DNA of 46,610 nucleotides from Phycisphaerales bacterium (GCA_003162245.1 PMMM01000037.1:1-46610); one strand, 5' to 3'; positions 8,492 through 17,232 are shown, counted from the first letter of the stretch. Made by a program: numbers and translations. The notes: a model not told the origin generated them from the sequence alone.

Positions 8492-8507
8492 ATTCGCACG
8501 TGCGAAT
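8492..8507. promoter_or_regulatory. 16-bp perfect palindrome, operator candidate
   Basis: ATTCGCACGTGCGAAT is fully self-complementary and starts about 5 nt downstream of the predicted minus-strand transcription start near 8512. A site there would suit a dimeric repressor. The neighbouring RHH protein is an obvious candidate binder, by inference only. Confidence 0.5.
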
Positions 8508-8518
8508 CGACTCCGGTA

Positions 8519-8547
8519 AGTGTACGGTATTTGTTATGTAAAGTAAA
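8519..8547 (-). promoter_or_regulatory. Sigma-70-like promoter reading leftward
   Basis: On the minus strand the -35 is TTTACT (8547-8542, 4 of 6), the spacer is 17 nt, and the -10 is TACACT (8524-8519, 4 of 6), in a locally AT-rich patch. It would drive the 71-aa ORF after a leader of about 165 nt. Confidence 0.4.
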
Positions 8548-8684
8548 GTCCATGCGCTGCACGTTCGCCCTCACGCTCCGCCACCCGCCGCGCCACCCCA
8601 CGGGTCGGGCGGGGGGGTAGTTCCCTGCCAGCCACCGTTCCCCTGATCGGCGGTAAGCACTCAGGCAAACACCTGTGATTCCAG

Positions 8685-8718
8685 GCGGGGTGTTCCCCGC
8701 AGGGATCGGCCTATCCCT
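8685..8718. repeat. Two adjacent hairpins
   Basis: GCGGGG-TGTT-CCCCGC (8685-8700) is a 6-bp stem with a 4-nt loop. It is followed at once by AGGGAT-CGGCCT-ATCCCT (8701-8718). Neither has a T-tract. Confidence 0.4.
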
Positions 8719-8815
8719 GTAGGGGCCGCGCCCGCGCGCCACCGCCCGCCGTTGCTGACGTGCCCCCGTCGGGCCTACCATTCCTCGTGGACCGGGGCCT
8801 GAGGACGGCGCCGAG

Positions 8816-9691
8816 ATGGCAACGCCACGCACAACGAGTTGGGCGGCAGCCTGGGAGCGCGTGCACCGCTGGCCACGCTGGGTACGCTGGCCGCTGAAAA
8901 CCGTCGTTTTTGCGGCGATCGTCGCCCTCGTGCTCTATCCGAAGGTCTGGCTCCTGCCGACCTACATCACGCGACTGCGAAACCTGAACAGCGTGCTCCA
9001 GCCCGACTATCCGGCCCTGGCGACGCTCGAGCGCCTCGTGCGGGCACGCGTGGCGGACGACCGCTCGTGGAAAACCCTGCGGGCCGCGGTCGAGCGCACC
9101 GTCTACGAGCAGATCCCGTACGCATTCGACTGGGATACGTGGGGCGTGATGGATTACCTGCCGACCGTGGCGGAGGTCTTCGCCAAGGGCCGCGAAGACT
9201 GCGACGGACGTGCGGTCGTCGCCGCGTCGCTGCTGCGGCGAATGGGCTACGAGGCTTCGCTGGCGACAGACCTGAAGCACATGTGGGTCGTCACGCCGGA
9301 GGGGGAGCTCATGGCCCCGGGCGAGGGGGACAAGACCCTCGCTGCCGGCGAAACGGGCACGCAAGCGCGCCTGTCCCCGGAAACGGTCGCAAACCTCGGC
9401 CGCGCTCTCGCGTATGGCGTGGGCGTATTCCCACTCGGCCGCGAGTTCATTATCGCGGTCGCATTGTGGGCCGTCGCGCTGCACCCCGGGTTGTCCGGCC
9501 GGCGCCGGATTCTGGGCTGCGTGCTGCTAGGCGGCGCGCTAGCGATGTTGCGCTTGTCCGGGCCGGCGGCGCACGGCCTGGCCGAGCTGCCGGGGTTCGT
9601 TTGGGCTGGTGCGGCGGCGGGCGTGGCCGGTTGGCTGGTGCTGGTGGTCAGAGCGGGCGGTCGCCGTTGTGTTGCAACGCCTCCTGAATAA
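8816..9691 (+). CDS. Transglutaminase-like membrane protein
   Basis: The 291-aa protein has an N-terminal membrane helix (about 29-45), a middle domain with REDCDGRAVVAASLLRRMGY (Cys129) and LKHMWV (His155), and two further hydrophobic segments near 205-285. The Cys and His sit as in the transglutaminase-like/papain-fold core, so a cysteine protease or cross-linking activity facing the periplasm is plausible. An acidic third catalytic residue is not certain. The start is an ATG with only a weak ribosome site. Its 3' end overlaps the convergent YkgJ gene by 44 nt. Confidence 0.65.
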   Translation: MATPRTTSWAAAWERVHRWPRWVRWPLKTVVFAAIVALVLYPKVWLLPTYITRLRNLNSVLQPDYPALATLERLVRARVADDRSWKTLRAAVERTVYEQIPYAFDWDTWGVMDYLPTVAEVFAKGREDCDGRAVVAASLLRRMGYEASLATDLKHMWVVTPEGELMAPGEGDKTLAAGETGTQARLSPETVANLGRALAYGVGVFPLGREFIIAVALWAVALHPGLSGRRRILGCVLLGGALAMLRLSGPAAHGLAELPGFVWAGAAAGVAGWLVLVVRAGGRRCVATPPE

Positions 9692-10094
9692 CGGCCAGGG
9701 CGTGCGTGGCGCCGCGGTCGATGCCGGCGCAATCGCGCGCCGTGACCTTCCAGTCCTCGGAAGATTCGACGTTGGAACGCCAGAATGGCCAGGTGCGACA
9801 CTGCACGGGCCGCACGGGGTGGATCAGGCAGCGGGTCGGGCCGTCCCCGTCGCGCGCGAGAAAATCGCAATCGCCGCCAGGCTTCTCGAGCAGGCTGCGG
9901 CCGAGACCGACGCGCCGAACATGCCGGCGGTTGAACTCCGTCGGGGAGAGGCCGAGATGGGCCGCGATGCGGTCAATGTCTTCGGCGACGACCCAAACGT
10001 GGCCGGGGGCGCCGCTGCAGCACCGGCCGCATTTGGTGCAGGCGAACCGCAGGCCGGCGGCGTACCAAGGCGGCTGCGCGTCGGAAGCGCTCAC
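9648..10094 (-). CDS. YkgJ-family Cys-cluster (zinc/iron-chelating) protein
   Basis: The 148-aa frame reads [20 protein letters not shown], then a KCGRCCSG cluster, [19 protein letters not shown] and a late DCAG. These cysteines match the CxxCxxCC...C...CxxC pattern of the YkgJ family, thought to bind zinc or an Fe-S cluster. GTG at 10094 is chosen because it overlaps the upstream TGA by 4 nt (GTGA), a typical coupled start. It forms an operon with the SEC-C gene. Biochemical role unknown. Confidence 0.8.
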   Translation of the reverse strand: MSASDAQPPWYAAGLRFACTKCGRCCSGAPGHVWVVAEDIDRIAAHLGLSPTEFNRRHVRRVGLGRSLLEKPGGDCDFLARDGDGPTRCLIHPVRPVQCRTWPFWRSNVESSEDWKVTARDCAGIDRGATHALAVIQEALQHNGDRPL

Positions 10095-10297
10095 GGCGTC
10101 AATCCGCAGCACTTTTTGTACTTCTTGCCCGACCCGCACGGGCACGGGGCGTTGCGGCCGGTAGCGTGTTCGGCCTTGGCTTGCTCGACGGGTGCGTCGG
10201 GCACTGGGGGGGCGTCCGGGTCGACGACATCCGCCTGTCGCTTTTTGCGCTCCTGCTTCCGGTCGAATCGCCGCGCGAAGCGATCGAAAAGTGCCAT
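10091..10297 (-). CDS. SEC-C motif small protein
   Basis: The 68-aa protein has a charged N-terminus ([20 protein letters not shown]), a Pro/Asp-rich linker and a C-terminal SEC-C zinc motif, [19 protein letters not shown], like the tail of SecA. The motif binds zinc with CxCx(8)CC and often mediates contact with SecB or ribosomes. GGAAAGG lies upstream of the ATG. A consensus TATAAT is 33 nt before the start. It is translationally coupled to the YkgJ gene downstream. Confidence 0.88.
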   Translation of the reverse strand: MALFDRFARRFDRKQERKKRQADVVDPDAPPVPDAPVEQAKAEHATGRNAPCPCGSGKKYKKCCGLTP

Positions 10298-10329
10298 GCG
10301 ATTTTCCTTTCCTGGTCGCGAACAATGGC

Positions 10330-10335
10330 ATTATA
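10330..10335 (-). promoter_or_regulatory. -10 box (TATAAT) for the SEC-C/YkgJ operon
   Basis: A perfect TATAAT on the minus strand would start transcription about 26 nt before the SEC-C ATG. No good -35 lies at 16-18 nt. Confidence 0.5.
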
Positions 10336-10411
10336 TGCTATGCGGACGGTGTGAATGCACGATAAAGCGCCGAGGACGAGGGCCCAGGCGGTGGCGGACA
10401 AAAAATCCCGC

Positions 10412-10440
10412 TTGACGAACTCGCGAGGGGGCAGTATGTA
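10412..10440 (+). promoter_or_regulatory. Sigma-70-like promoter of the acidic protein gene
   Basis: TTGACG (10412-10417) is 17 nt from TATGTA (10435-10440). The predicted start near 10447 leaves a leader of about 37 nt. Confidence 0.5.
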
Positions 10441-10483
10441 CCCGCGCGCGTTGGCTGAATGACCGCTTCAGAAGGAGTTGGCA

Positions 10484-10834
10484 ATGTTCGACGATCGAGA
10501 ACGCACCGAGCTGGAGAGGCCGCCGTTCGACACGATCGAATTTGAAGTAGATCACGAGCAATTCGGCGCAGGCGTCGCGACCGCGGTCGACGAACCGGCC
10601 GGGGATGAGCCGGTTTCGCCTGACGAGTTCGACAGCGGGGCCATCGGGCTGCGCGGCGAAGGGCGGCGCCGGTCGGGCGACGACGAAGAAGAAGTCGACG
10701 ACAATTTCGAAGACGAAGAGGAGGATGATGCGCTGGACGAGGCCCTCGACGACGACTTCGATGACGATGAATTCGAGGACGACGACGAGCTCGACGACGA
10801 CCTCGACGAGGAGGAGGAAGAGGAAGAGCTGTAA
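10484..10834 (+). CDS. Highly acidic small protein
   Basis: The 116-aa protein starts MFDDRERTELERPPFDTIEF. It has a moderately charged first half and a C-terminal half made almost only of Asp and Glu with sparse Leu, Phe and Ala. AAGGAG lies 6 nt before the ATG, and a promoter is visible upstream. Such tails can mimic nucleic acid or hold basic partners. I do not recognise a family and assign no function. Confidence 0.6.
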   Translation: MFDDRERTELERPPFDTIEFEVDHEQFGAGVATAVDEPAGDEPVSPDEFDSGAIGLRGEGRRRSGDDEEEVDDNFEDEEEDDALDEALDDDFDDDEFEDDDELDDDLDEEEEEEEL

Positions 10835-10966
10835 GTGCCCTCCCGGGGGCTGTCGGCCGGAGGTTGCGTGGCCCGGCACGCAGCCCTGGGGCCAGGAACA
10901 GGAAGTAGGGCGGCGGCCGGCCAGGCGGGGTCAGGTTGGCAGGGGAACGCGGCCGATAGTCCAAGT

Positions 10967-11368
10967 ATGACGAAGCAGTCACACTCTGCCATGTCCGCTG
11001 CTCCAGATGGCGTGGCCAGCGACGCGCCTGCGCCGCCGACGGTGGAAGCGCGGTCGCAAATCGACCGGCGTGGGGAGGTGGACCGACGGTCCAGCCTCGA
11101 TCGTCGCCGGGGCCCGGGGCGACGGCGCACGGACTACCGCCGCGCCGCCGAAGAAGGCCACATGAATGAGGAGCAACTGGATTTCCTCCGCGCGGTTGAC
11201 GAGTACAAACGCGTGAACGAGCGGCCGTTTCCGACGCTTACCGAAGTCCTGGACGTCGCGCTGTACTTGGGATACCGGAAAGTGGCGCCGATCGGCGAGT
11301 TCAAGCTGTGCAAGGGGCGACAAACGCCGCTGCCGGGCGGCGTGCAGTCCGCAGATAGCGCATCGTGA
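10967..11368 (+). CDS. Small conserved protein with Arg-rich linker (planctomycete type)
   Basis: The 133-aa protein has an N-terminal linker of DRR repeats (QIDRRGEVDRRSSLDRRRGP) and a compact domain MNEEQLDFLRAVDEYKRVNE followed by RPFPTLTEVLDVALYLGYRKVA. The second part looks like a small helical domain that I associate with planctomycete proteins of unknown role. The start is uncertain: ATG 10967 covers the linker, while ATG 11162 has a better ribosome site (AAGG) and would give just the domain. Confidence 0.65.
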   Translation: MTKQSHSAMSAAPDGVASDAPAPPTVEARSQIDRRGEVDRRSSLDRRRGPGRRRTDYRRAAEEGHMNEEQLDFLRAVDEYKRVNERPFPTLTEVLDVALYLGYRKVAPIGEFKLCKGRQTPLPGGVQSADSAS

Positions 11369-11466
11369 GCGCTCTCGCCGGACGCGCCTGCGATTCGCTG
11401 GGGGCCATGAGCCGCTAGTTGCGGAAGGGCGAACGGGCGGCTGCCGGTATTGACAGCCGGCGCATC

Positions 11467-11495
11467 TAAAGTGCGCACGGGGCGGTAGCCGATAA
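11467..11495 (+). promoter_or_regulatory. Sigma-28 (FliA)-like promoter
   Basis: TAAAGTGC (11467-11474) and GCCGATAA (11488-11495) resemble the FliA consensus TAAAGTTT-N11-GCCGATAA. The -10 matches 8 of 8 and the -35 matches 6 of 8, but the spacer is 13 nt rather than 11. It lies 94 nt before the FlgM-like gene. A TTGACA at 11450-11455 lies just upstream. Confidence 0.45.
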
Positions 11496-11588
11496 AAGGT
11501 GGTGAGGGCCCGCAGTACTCCCTCGTGAGTAAACCGGCTGCCTTGGGCGTGGACGGCCGTGTTGGGGAAACTGGCGGGAGAATCTGGC

Positions 11589-11819
11589 GTGACCGGCAAC
11601 CGACGACGAAGACTGGCCCAGGGGCACAGGGGCGGGGGGCCGAAGCGTGCCATGCGTCCAGCGTCGCCTCCCGTCACAGGGCAGATGCGGAGCATCTGGG
11701 CCCTGCGCCGTGCGCTAACGGACGGGACATACGACGTCGACACGCGCCTCGACCTGGCCTTGAATGCGCTGCTGCGGGACGTGCTGTGGCCGCCCCGCTC
11801 GCGCCGGAAGCGCGCCTGA
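11589..11819 (+). CDS. FlgM-like putative anti-sigma-28 factor
   Basis: The 76-aa frame is basic at the N-terminus and ends in MRSIWALRRALTDGTYDVD followed by TRLDLALNALLRDVL. This matches the form of the FlgM C-terminal region, where 'lK.aI..G.Y.vd...iA..ll' forms the helices that hold FliA. Start choice: GTG 11589 has GGGAG 8 nt upstream, while ATG 11652 would give a 55-aa protein. A FliA-like promoter upstream supports the call. No flagellar genes are in the window. The assignment rests on short helices only. Confidence 0.45.
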   Translation: MTGNRRRRLAQGHRGGGPKRAMRPASPPVTGQMRSIWALRRALTDGTYDVDTRLDLALNALLRDVLWPPRSRRKRA

Positions 11820-11923
11820 CCGGGCGACATGGTCGCCGAAAAGGCAGCGCCAAGCCCGCAGACGCCGCCTGCCCGCCGACCGTGTCACGGCCCCGCAAGA
11901 CCGCGCGCCGGGGGGTTTCCAGC

Positions 11924-11952
11924 TTGACATGACGCAGGGGTACGCGTAGCCT
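11924..11952 (+). promoter_or_regulatory. Promoter of the rpmF-plsX-fabHDG operon
   Basis: A consensus TTGACA (11924-11929), a 17-nt spacer, then TAGCCT (11947-11952). The predicted start near 11959 gives a leader of about 93 nt before rpmF. Confidence 0.55.
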
Positions 11953-11975
11953 CGCCCGTTTTAGGCGGGATTGCA

Positions 11976-12002
11976 GCCGCCGTGCCGACACGGCGCGGCG
12001 GC
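11976..12002 (+). promoter_or_regulatory. GC-rich 11-bp hairpin in the rpmF leader
   Basis: GCCGCCGTGCC (11976-11986) pairs with GGCGCGGCGGC (11992-12002) around a 5-nt loop, with one G-T wobble. It starts about 17 nt into the predicted transcript, a position suited to autogenous control or attenuation. Confidence 0.45.
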
Positions 12003-12051
12003 GGAAGGGTGTGCTGTACGCGCAGCGCGGCGGTGCACGACAGGAGACCGG

Positions 12052-12237
12052 ATGCTACCCGTAACCAAGAAAAGTAAGATGCGTAAGCGGACGCGGCGGT
12101 CGCACCAGGCCCTGCGGCCAGTGGCCCTCAGCGCCTGTCCGCAGTGCGGCCAGGCCAGGCTGCCGCACGCCGCCTGCAAGAACTGCGGCTATGTGAATGC
12201 ACGCACGCGCGTCAAGGTGGTTGAGAAGGAATCGTAG
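12052..12237 (+). CDS. rpmF: 50S ribosomal protein L32
   Basis: The 61-aa protein starts MLPVTKKSKMRKRTRRSHQA and carries the L32 zinc ribbon: CPQCG (CxxC) and CKNCGYVNAR (CxxC). L32 binds 23S rRNA in the large subunit. AGGAG lies 5 nt before the ATG. It heads the fatty-acid operon, a common arrangement, with plsX starting 9 nt after its stop. Confidence 0.95.
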   Translation: MLPVTKKSKMRKRTRRSHQALRPVALSACPQCGQARLPHAACKNCGYVNARTRVKVVEKES

Positions 12238-12246
12238 GAGGGCTCC

Positions 12247-13254
12247 ATGCGGATCGGCATGGACGCAATGGGTGGCGATCACGCGCCGCAGGAGATCATC
12301 CAGGGCGTGCGGAGCGGGCTCGCCTACCTGTCGGACGGGGACGGCGTGGTACTCTTCGGGCCCAAGGAGCGCGTCGAGGCGGAATGTCGGGCGGCGGGCC
12401 TGGCGGACCCGCGGGTGAGCATCGAGGACTGCCCCCAGGTCATCGAGATGGGCGAGTCGCCCGTCGACGCCCTCCGGCACAAGCGCAAGTCGAGCATCGT
12501 CCAGATGGCGATCGCCGCCGGGAAGGGCGAGCTGGACGCGGTAATCTCGGCCGGCAACACGGGGGCGTTCGCGGCGGCGTGCCAGCTCAAGGTGGGCGCC
12601 GTGGCGGGCGTGTCGCGGCCGGGCATCGCGGTGCTCCTGCCGACGTTCCACGGACCGGTAGTGGTGTGCGACGTGGGGGCCAACACCACGCCGAAGCCGC
12701 ACCATTTGCACGAGTACAGCCGGATCTGCGGGTGCTATGCCCGGCTGATCCTCGGCGTCGCGGACCCGCGGGTGGGGCTGATCTCGATCGGGGAGGAGGA
12801 GGGCAAGGGCAACCCGCTGGTCAAGGAAGCCGGGGCGCTCATCAAGCACGATCCCGCGGTGCGCTTCGTCGGGAACCTGGAGGGACGGGACATCTTTTGC
12901 GGGGCGTGCGATATCGCGATCTGCGACGGTTTCGTGGGCAACGTGATCCTGAAGCTCACCGAAGGTCTGGCGGAGGGGATCTTCAAGACCATCGTGCATG
13001 AGATCAAGGAGGAGAGCCAGGAGTTGCTGACGCGCTTCGAGCCGATCGTGGCCCGCATCTGGAAACGGCACGATTTCGCCGAATATGGGGGCGCGCCGCT
13101 GCTCGGCCTCAACAGCGTGGCCATCATCTGCCACGGCCGCAGCGACCGCCGCGCCATCGGGAACGCGGTCCGCGTGGCGGCCGAGCAGGTCCGTCGCGAC
13201 CTCAACGCCACCATCGTCCGCGAGTTGGGCCGGCGCCACGAGGACGCCGCATGA
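12247..13254 (+). CDS. plsX: Phosphate acyltransferase PlsX
   Basis: The 335-aa protein begins MRIGMDAMGGDHAPQEIIQG, the PlsX signature. It converts acyl-ACP and phosphate to acyl-phosphate, the first step in the PlsXY route to phosphatidic acid. Other family blocks are visible: VISAGNTGAFAA, ALLPTFHGP-like VLLPTFHGPVVVCDVGAN, and SIGEEEGKGN. Length is normal. The ribosome site is AGGAGG. Its TGA overlaps the fabH ATG by 4 nt. Confidence 0.96.
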   Translation: MRIGMDAMGGDHAPQEIIQGVRSGLAYLSDGDGVVLFGPKERVEAECRAAGLADPRVSIEDCPQVIEMGESPVDALRHKRKSSIVQMAIAAGKGELDAVISAGNTGAFAAACQLKVGAVAGVSRPGIAVLLPTFHGPVVVCDVGANTTPKPHHLHEYSRICGCYARLILGVADPRVGLISIGEEEGKGNPLVKEAGALIKHDPAVRFVGNLEGRDIFCGACDIAICDGFVGNVILKLTEGLAEGIFKTIVHEIKEESQELLTRFEPIVARIWKRHDFAEYGGAPLLGLNSVAIICHGRSDRRAIGNAVRVAAEQVRRDLNATIVRELGRRHEDAA

Positions 13255-14243
13255 GGCTGGCCTGGCCGGTCCAGATCACTGGCAGCGGCGCGTACATGCC
13301 CGAGCGGGTCGTCACGAACGACGAGCTGGCGCGGACGGTCGACACTTCCAACGAGTGGATCGTCCAGCGCACGGGGATTCGCGAGCGGCGCTGGGCCGCG
13401 CCCGGCCAGGGCACGCTCGCGCTGGCGACGAACGCCAGCCAGGGGGCGCTCGCGAACGCCGGGCTGACGCCGAAGGACATCGACCTGATCGTGTGCGCCA
13501 CGATCAGCCCCGAGCACATGCTGCCGTCCACGGCGGCGCTCCTCCAGGCCGCTCTCGGCTGCCGCTGGATCCCGGCTTACGACCTGTCCGCCGCGTGCAG
13601 CGGGTTCGTGTACGGGATGATGGCCGCGTCACAGTACATCGTCACCGGGGTGGCCGAGACCGTGCTGCTGATCGGTGCGGAGACGCTGAGCACGATCACG
13701 GACCCGCTCGACCGGGCGACGTGCATCCTGTTCGGCGACGGCGCGGGGGCCGCGGTACTCCGCCGCTCCACGGATACTGGCCGCGGGATCATCGCGGCCC
13801 GCTGGGGGGCGGACGGCGAGCGCGGCAAGCTGATCTACATCCCGGCCGGCGGCTCGCGCCACCCCGCGACCCGGCAGACAGTGGACGAGCGGTTGCATTT
13901 CATGCGCATGCAGGGCCGCGAGGTGTACAAGTTTGCCGTCACCCAGATGCAGCAGATCATCGAGCAAACCTGCGCCGACGCGGGCGTGAGCGTGGGCGAC
14001 CTGAAGCTCCTGATCCCGCACCAGTCGAACCTGCGGATCATCGAGTCGGCCTGCGCGCGGGCCGGCGTGCCGCTCGAGCGCGTCTGGATCAACATCGACC
14101 GCTACGGAAACACGTCGTCGGCCTCCGTGGCCGTCGCGCTGCACGAGGCCCGCACAGCCGGGCGTTGGCAGGCCGGGGACCTGGTCATGCTGGTGGCCTT
14201 CGGGGCCGGGCTGACCTGGGCGTCAGTCCTGATGAGGATGTGA
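13251..14243 (+). CDS. fabH: 3-oxoacyl-ACP synthase III
   Basis: The 330-aa protein condenses acetyl-CoA (or another primer CoA) with malonyl-ACP to start fatty-acid synthesis. It has the Cys116 nucleophile in DLSAACSGFVYG, His in IPHQSNLRI near 263, and Asn in DRYGNTSSASV near 293, the full Cys-His-Asn triad. The N-terminus SGAYMPERVVTNDELA and TGIRERRWA is typical. The ATG overlaps the plsX stop (ATGA), implying coupled translation. Confidence 0.97.
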   Translation: MRLAWPVQITGSGAYMPERVVTNDELARTVDTSNEWIVQRTGIRERRWAAPGQGTLALATNASQGALANAGLTPKDIDLIVCATISPEHMLPSTAALLQAALGCRWIPAYDLSAACSGFVYGMMAASQYIVTGVAETVLLIGAETLSTITDPLDRATCILFGDGAGAAVLRRSTDTGRGIIAARWGADGERGKLIYIPAGGSRHPATRQTVDERLHFMRMQGREVYKFAVTQMQQIIEQTCADAGVSVGDLKLLIPHQSNLRIIESACARAGVPLERVWINIDRYGNTSSASVAVALHEARTAGRWQAGDLVMLVAFGAGLTWASVLMRM

Positions 14244-14245
14244 TC

Positions 14246-15178
14246 GTGACCGCATCGGCCGCGATATTCCCCGGGCAGGGGGCGCAGTTGGTCGGCATGG
14301 GCCGCGACGTCGCGGCGGCCTATCCCGTCGCCGCCGAGACCTTCGCGCAGGCCGATGCCACCCTCGGCTTCCCGTTGTCCAAGCTGTGCTTTGAGGGACC
14401 CGCCGAGCGTTTGGACGCCACCGACATCCAACAGCCGGCGATCTTTACGACCAGCGTGGCCCTGTTTCGGGCGGCGTGTGCGACCGGCCGCCTCGCCACG
14501 GACGCGCTGGCGGCCCTGGGCGGACTGAGCCTGGGCGAGTACACCGCGCTCCACATCGCGGACGCGCTGTCGTTCGAGGACGCCCTGCGACTGGTGTATC
14601 GGCGCGGGCAGCTCATGCAACAGGCCGCCGAGCAGAATTCCGGCGGCATGGTCTCGCTGCTGGGGCTGGACGAGGGGCAGGTGCTGGCCCTGTGCGAGCG
14701 CGTACGGGACCAGGGCCGCGTGCGGCCGGCGAACTTCAACTGCCCCGGGCAAATCGTGATTTCCGGCGACAAGGCGGCCTGTGCCGCGGCCGTGGCTGTC
14801 GCAGAGGAGCTGGGCGGCCGGGCGATCCCCCTCAAGGTGGCCGGAGCCTTCCACAGCGAGCTCATGCGGCCCGCCGCTGAGGGGTTGCGGCCGGTGCTGG
14901 CCGCGTGTACCTTCCGGTCGCCCAAGATCCGCGTGATCGCGAATGTGGATGCGGCATATCACGACGAGCCGGCGGCCATCCGTGAATCGCTGTATCGGCA
15001 GGTGGTCAACCCGGTGCGCTGGCAGGCGTGCGTCGCACGGCTGATCGCGGACGGCTGTACGGATTTCTGGGAGGTTGGACCCAACCGGCACCTGACCGGT
15101 ATGATGCGCAAGATTGACCGCAGCGTGCGGATGACGAATGTGAGCACGGCGGCCGACGTGAGACCTGCGTCGGCTTGA
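14246..15178 (+). CDS. fabD: Malonyl-CoA--ACP transacylase
   Basis: The 310-aa protein moves malonyl from CoA to [17 protein letters not shown] opens the domain. The nucleophile elbow is [11 protein letters not shown], where the usual GHS is GLS but the Ser and following Gly-Glu remain. His is in [12 protein letters not shown] 14246 is chosen because it follows the fabH TGA by 2 nt and has GAGG 8 nt upstream. A longer alternative frame from 13085 overlaps plsX and fabH and is rejected. Confidence 0.95.
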   Translation: MTASAAIFPGQGAQLVGMGRDVAAAYPVAAETFAQADATLGFPLSKLCFEGPAERLDATDIQQPAIFTTSVALFRAACATGRLATDALAALGGLSLGEYTALHIADALSFEDALRLVYRRGQLMQQAAEQNSGGMVSLLGLDEGQVLALCERVRDQGRVRPANFNCPGQIVISGDKAACAAAVAVAEELGGRAIPLKVAGAFHSELMRPAAEGLRPVLAACTFRSPKIRVIANVDAAYHDEPAAIRESLYRQVVNPVRWQACVARLIADGCTDFWEVGPNRHLTGMMRKIDRSVRMTNVSTAADVRPASA

Positions 15179-15192
15179 CCGGGAGTGGCGCG

Positions 15193-15942
<750 letters not shown>

Positions 15943-15944
15943 CG

Positions 15945-16022
15945 ATCCGCACTCTGCGGATGACTATGCCCGTCGCGCCGCCGCCTCAAGCGCTCGTATT
16001 GCTTCCGCCCTGTAGTAGGGCG
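15945..16022. terminator. Weak hairpins after fabG
   Basis: ATCCGC-ACTCT-GCGGAT (15945-15961) begins 3 nt after the fabG stop, and GCCCT-GTAGT-AGGGC lies near 16008-16022. Neither has a T-tract, so termination is a guess. The gap to pfkA (15943-16125) holds no acpP-like gene. Confidence 0.35.
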
Positions 16023-16069
16023 TGACCCCGGCCAACCTGCCGACGTCCATCCCCTCGCGGCGACCGGCA

Positions 16070-16078
16070 TGGTAAACT
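16070..16078 (+). promoter_or_regulatory. Extended -10 element upstream of the phosphofructokinase gene
   Basis: TGGTAAACT fits an extended -10 (TGnTATAAT, 4 of 6 in the hexamer). The predicted start is near 16085. No clear -35. Confidence 0.35.
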
Positions 16079-16125
16079 CCACGCCACCAGCGGCCCGATA
16101 ATCTTGGTGGGTCAGAGGAGTTCGC

Positions 16126-17232
16126 ATGGCACCCAAGGTCTCACGCATCGGCATTCTGACGGGCGGCGGGGACTGCCCCGGGCTCAACGCCGTCATTCGG
16201 GTCGTGACGAAAGCGGCCATCACGCGCCTGGGCATCGAGGTCGTCGGCATCGAGGACGGGTTCCTCGGGCTGATCCGCAACCGGATGAGGCCGCTCGGGA
16301 TGGACGACGTGTCCAACATCCTGACGGTGGGGGGGACGATCCTCGGGACCACGAACAAGGCCGATCCGGCCCGCTTCGCCGTCGGCAAGGACGCCGAGGG
16401 GCGGCTCGTTTTCGAGGACGTGACCCCGCGCGTGCTCGAGCACATCGCCGACCGACGGCTCGACGGCATCGTCTGCATCGGCGGCGACGGAACCATGAGC
16501 GGCGCGGCGGGGCTGATCCAGCGCGGCGTGCCCTGCGTCGGCGTCCCGAAGACCATCGACAACGACCTGATGGCGACCGAGCTGACGTTCGGGTTCACCA
16601 CGGCCGTGCAGACGGCGACCGAGTGCATCGACCGCATTCACTCGACCGCCTCGAGCCACCACCGCGTGATGCTCGTCGAGCTGATGGGGCGCAACGCGGG
16701 CTGGCTGACGCTGCACGCCGGCCTGGCGGGCGGGGCGGACGTGATTCTGATTCCGGAACTGCCCTATGACCTGGAGGCGATCTGCCAGGCCTGCGCCGAG
16801 CGCACGCGGCGCAGCAAGCGTTTTACGCTGATTGCCGTCGCCGAGGGGGCGGCGCCAAAGGGCGGCAAGCAGGTCGTGAACAAGGTGGTGCATGACAGTC
16901 CCGACCCGGTGCGGCTCGGGGGCGTCAGTGTCCTGCTTTCCGAGCAGATCGCCGAGAAGACCGACCTTGAAACGCGCGCGACGATCCTGGGGCACGTGGT
17001 GCGGGGCGGCACGCCATCGGCGTTTGATCGCGTCCTGGCGACGCGTTTCGGCTTCCGCGCCATCGAGCTGATCGCGGAGGGACAATGGAACCGGATGGTC
17101 GCGCTGCAAAACGGCCGGATCACCGACGCACCGATCGAGTCCGTGGCCCATCAGCAGCGCACCGTGTCGCCCGATGACGACCTGATCGCCATGGCCCGCG
17201 CCGTCGGCACGTGCATGGGGGACGCGGTGTAG
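16126..17232 (+). CDS. pfkA: 6-phosphofructokinase, group III (mixed-substrate) type
   Basis: The 368-aa protein phosphorylates fructose 6-phosphate in glycolysis. It begins with the phosphate loop IGILTGGGDCPGLNAVIR and has IGGDGTMSGA, PKTIDNDL, and ELMGRNAGWL. In E. coli numbering residue 104 is Gly (GGDGT), expected for ATP use, while residue 124 is Lys (PKTIDND), as in PPi-using and group III enzymes. Gly104/Lys124 suggests an ATP-dependent group III enzyme. GAGGAG lies 5 nt before the ATG. It stands alone between operons. Confidence 0.92.
   Translation: MAPKVSRIGILTGGGDCPGLNAVIRVVTKAAITRLGIEVVGIEDGFLGLIRNRMRPLGMDDVSNILTVGGTILGTTNKADPARFAVGKDAEGRLVFEDVTPRVLEHIADRRLDGIVCIGGDGTMSGAAGLIQRGVPCVGVPKTIDNDLMATELTFGFTTAVQTATECIDRIHSTASSHHRVMLVELMGRNAGWLTLHAGLAGGADVILIPELPYDLEAICQACAERTRRSKRFTLIAVAEGAAPKGGKQVVNKVVHDSPDPVRLGGVSVLLSEQIAEKTDLETRATILGHVVRGGTPSAFDRVLATRFGFRAIELIAEGQWNRMVALQNGRITDAPIESVAHQQRTVSPDDDLIAMARAVGTCMGDAV

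Larger units (their letters stand above)
8347..8815. other. 469-nt region without a confident gene: promoter, palindrome and hairpins
   Basis: It holds the minus-strand promoter and palindrome listed separately, a G-run near 8605-8620 and two adjacent hairpins near 8685-8718. No gene is supported. Confidence 0.5.

Noticed and set aside
13085-14245. Upstream extension of the fabD frame over plsX and fabH
   Set aside because: Overlaps two confident genes. The FabD N-terminus begins at GTG 14246.
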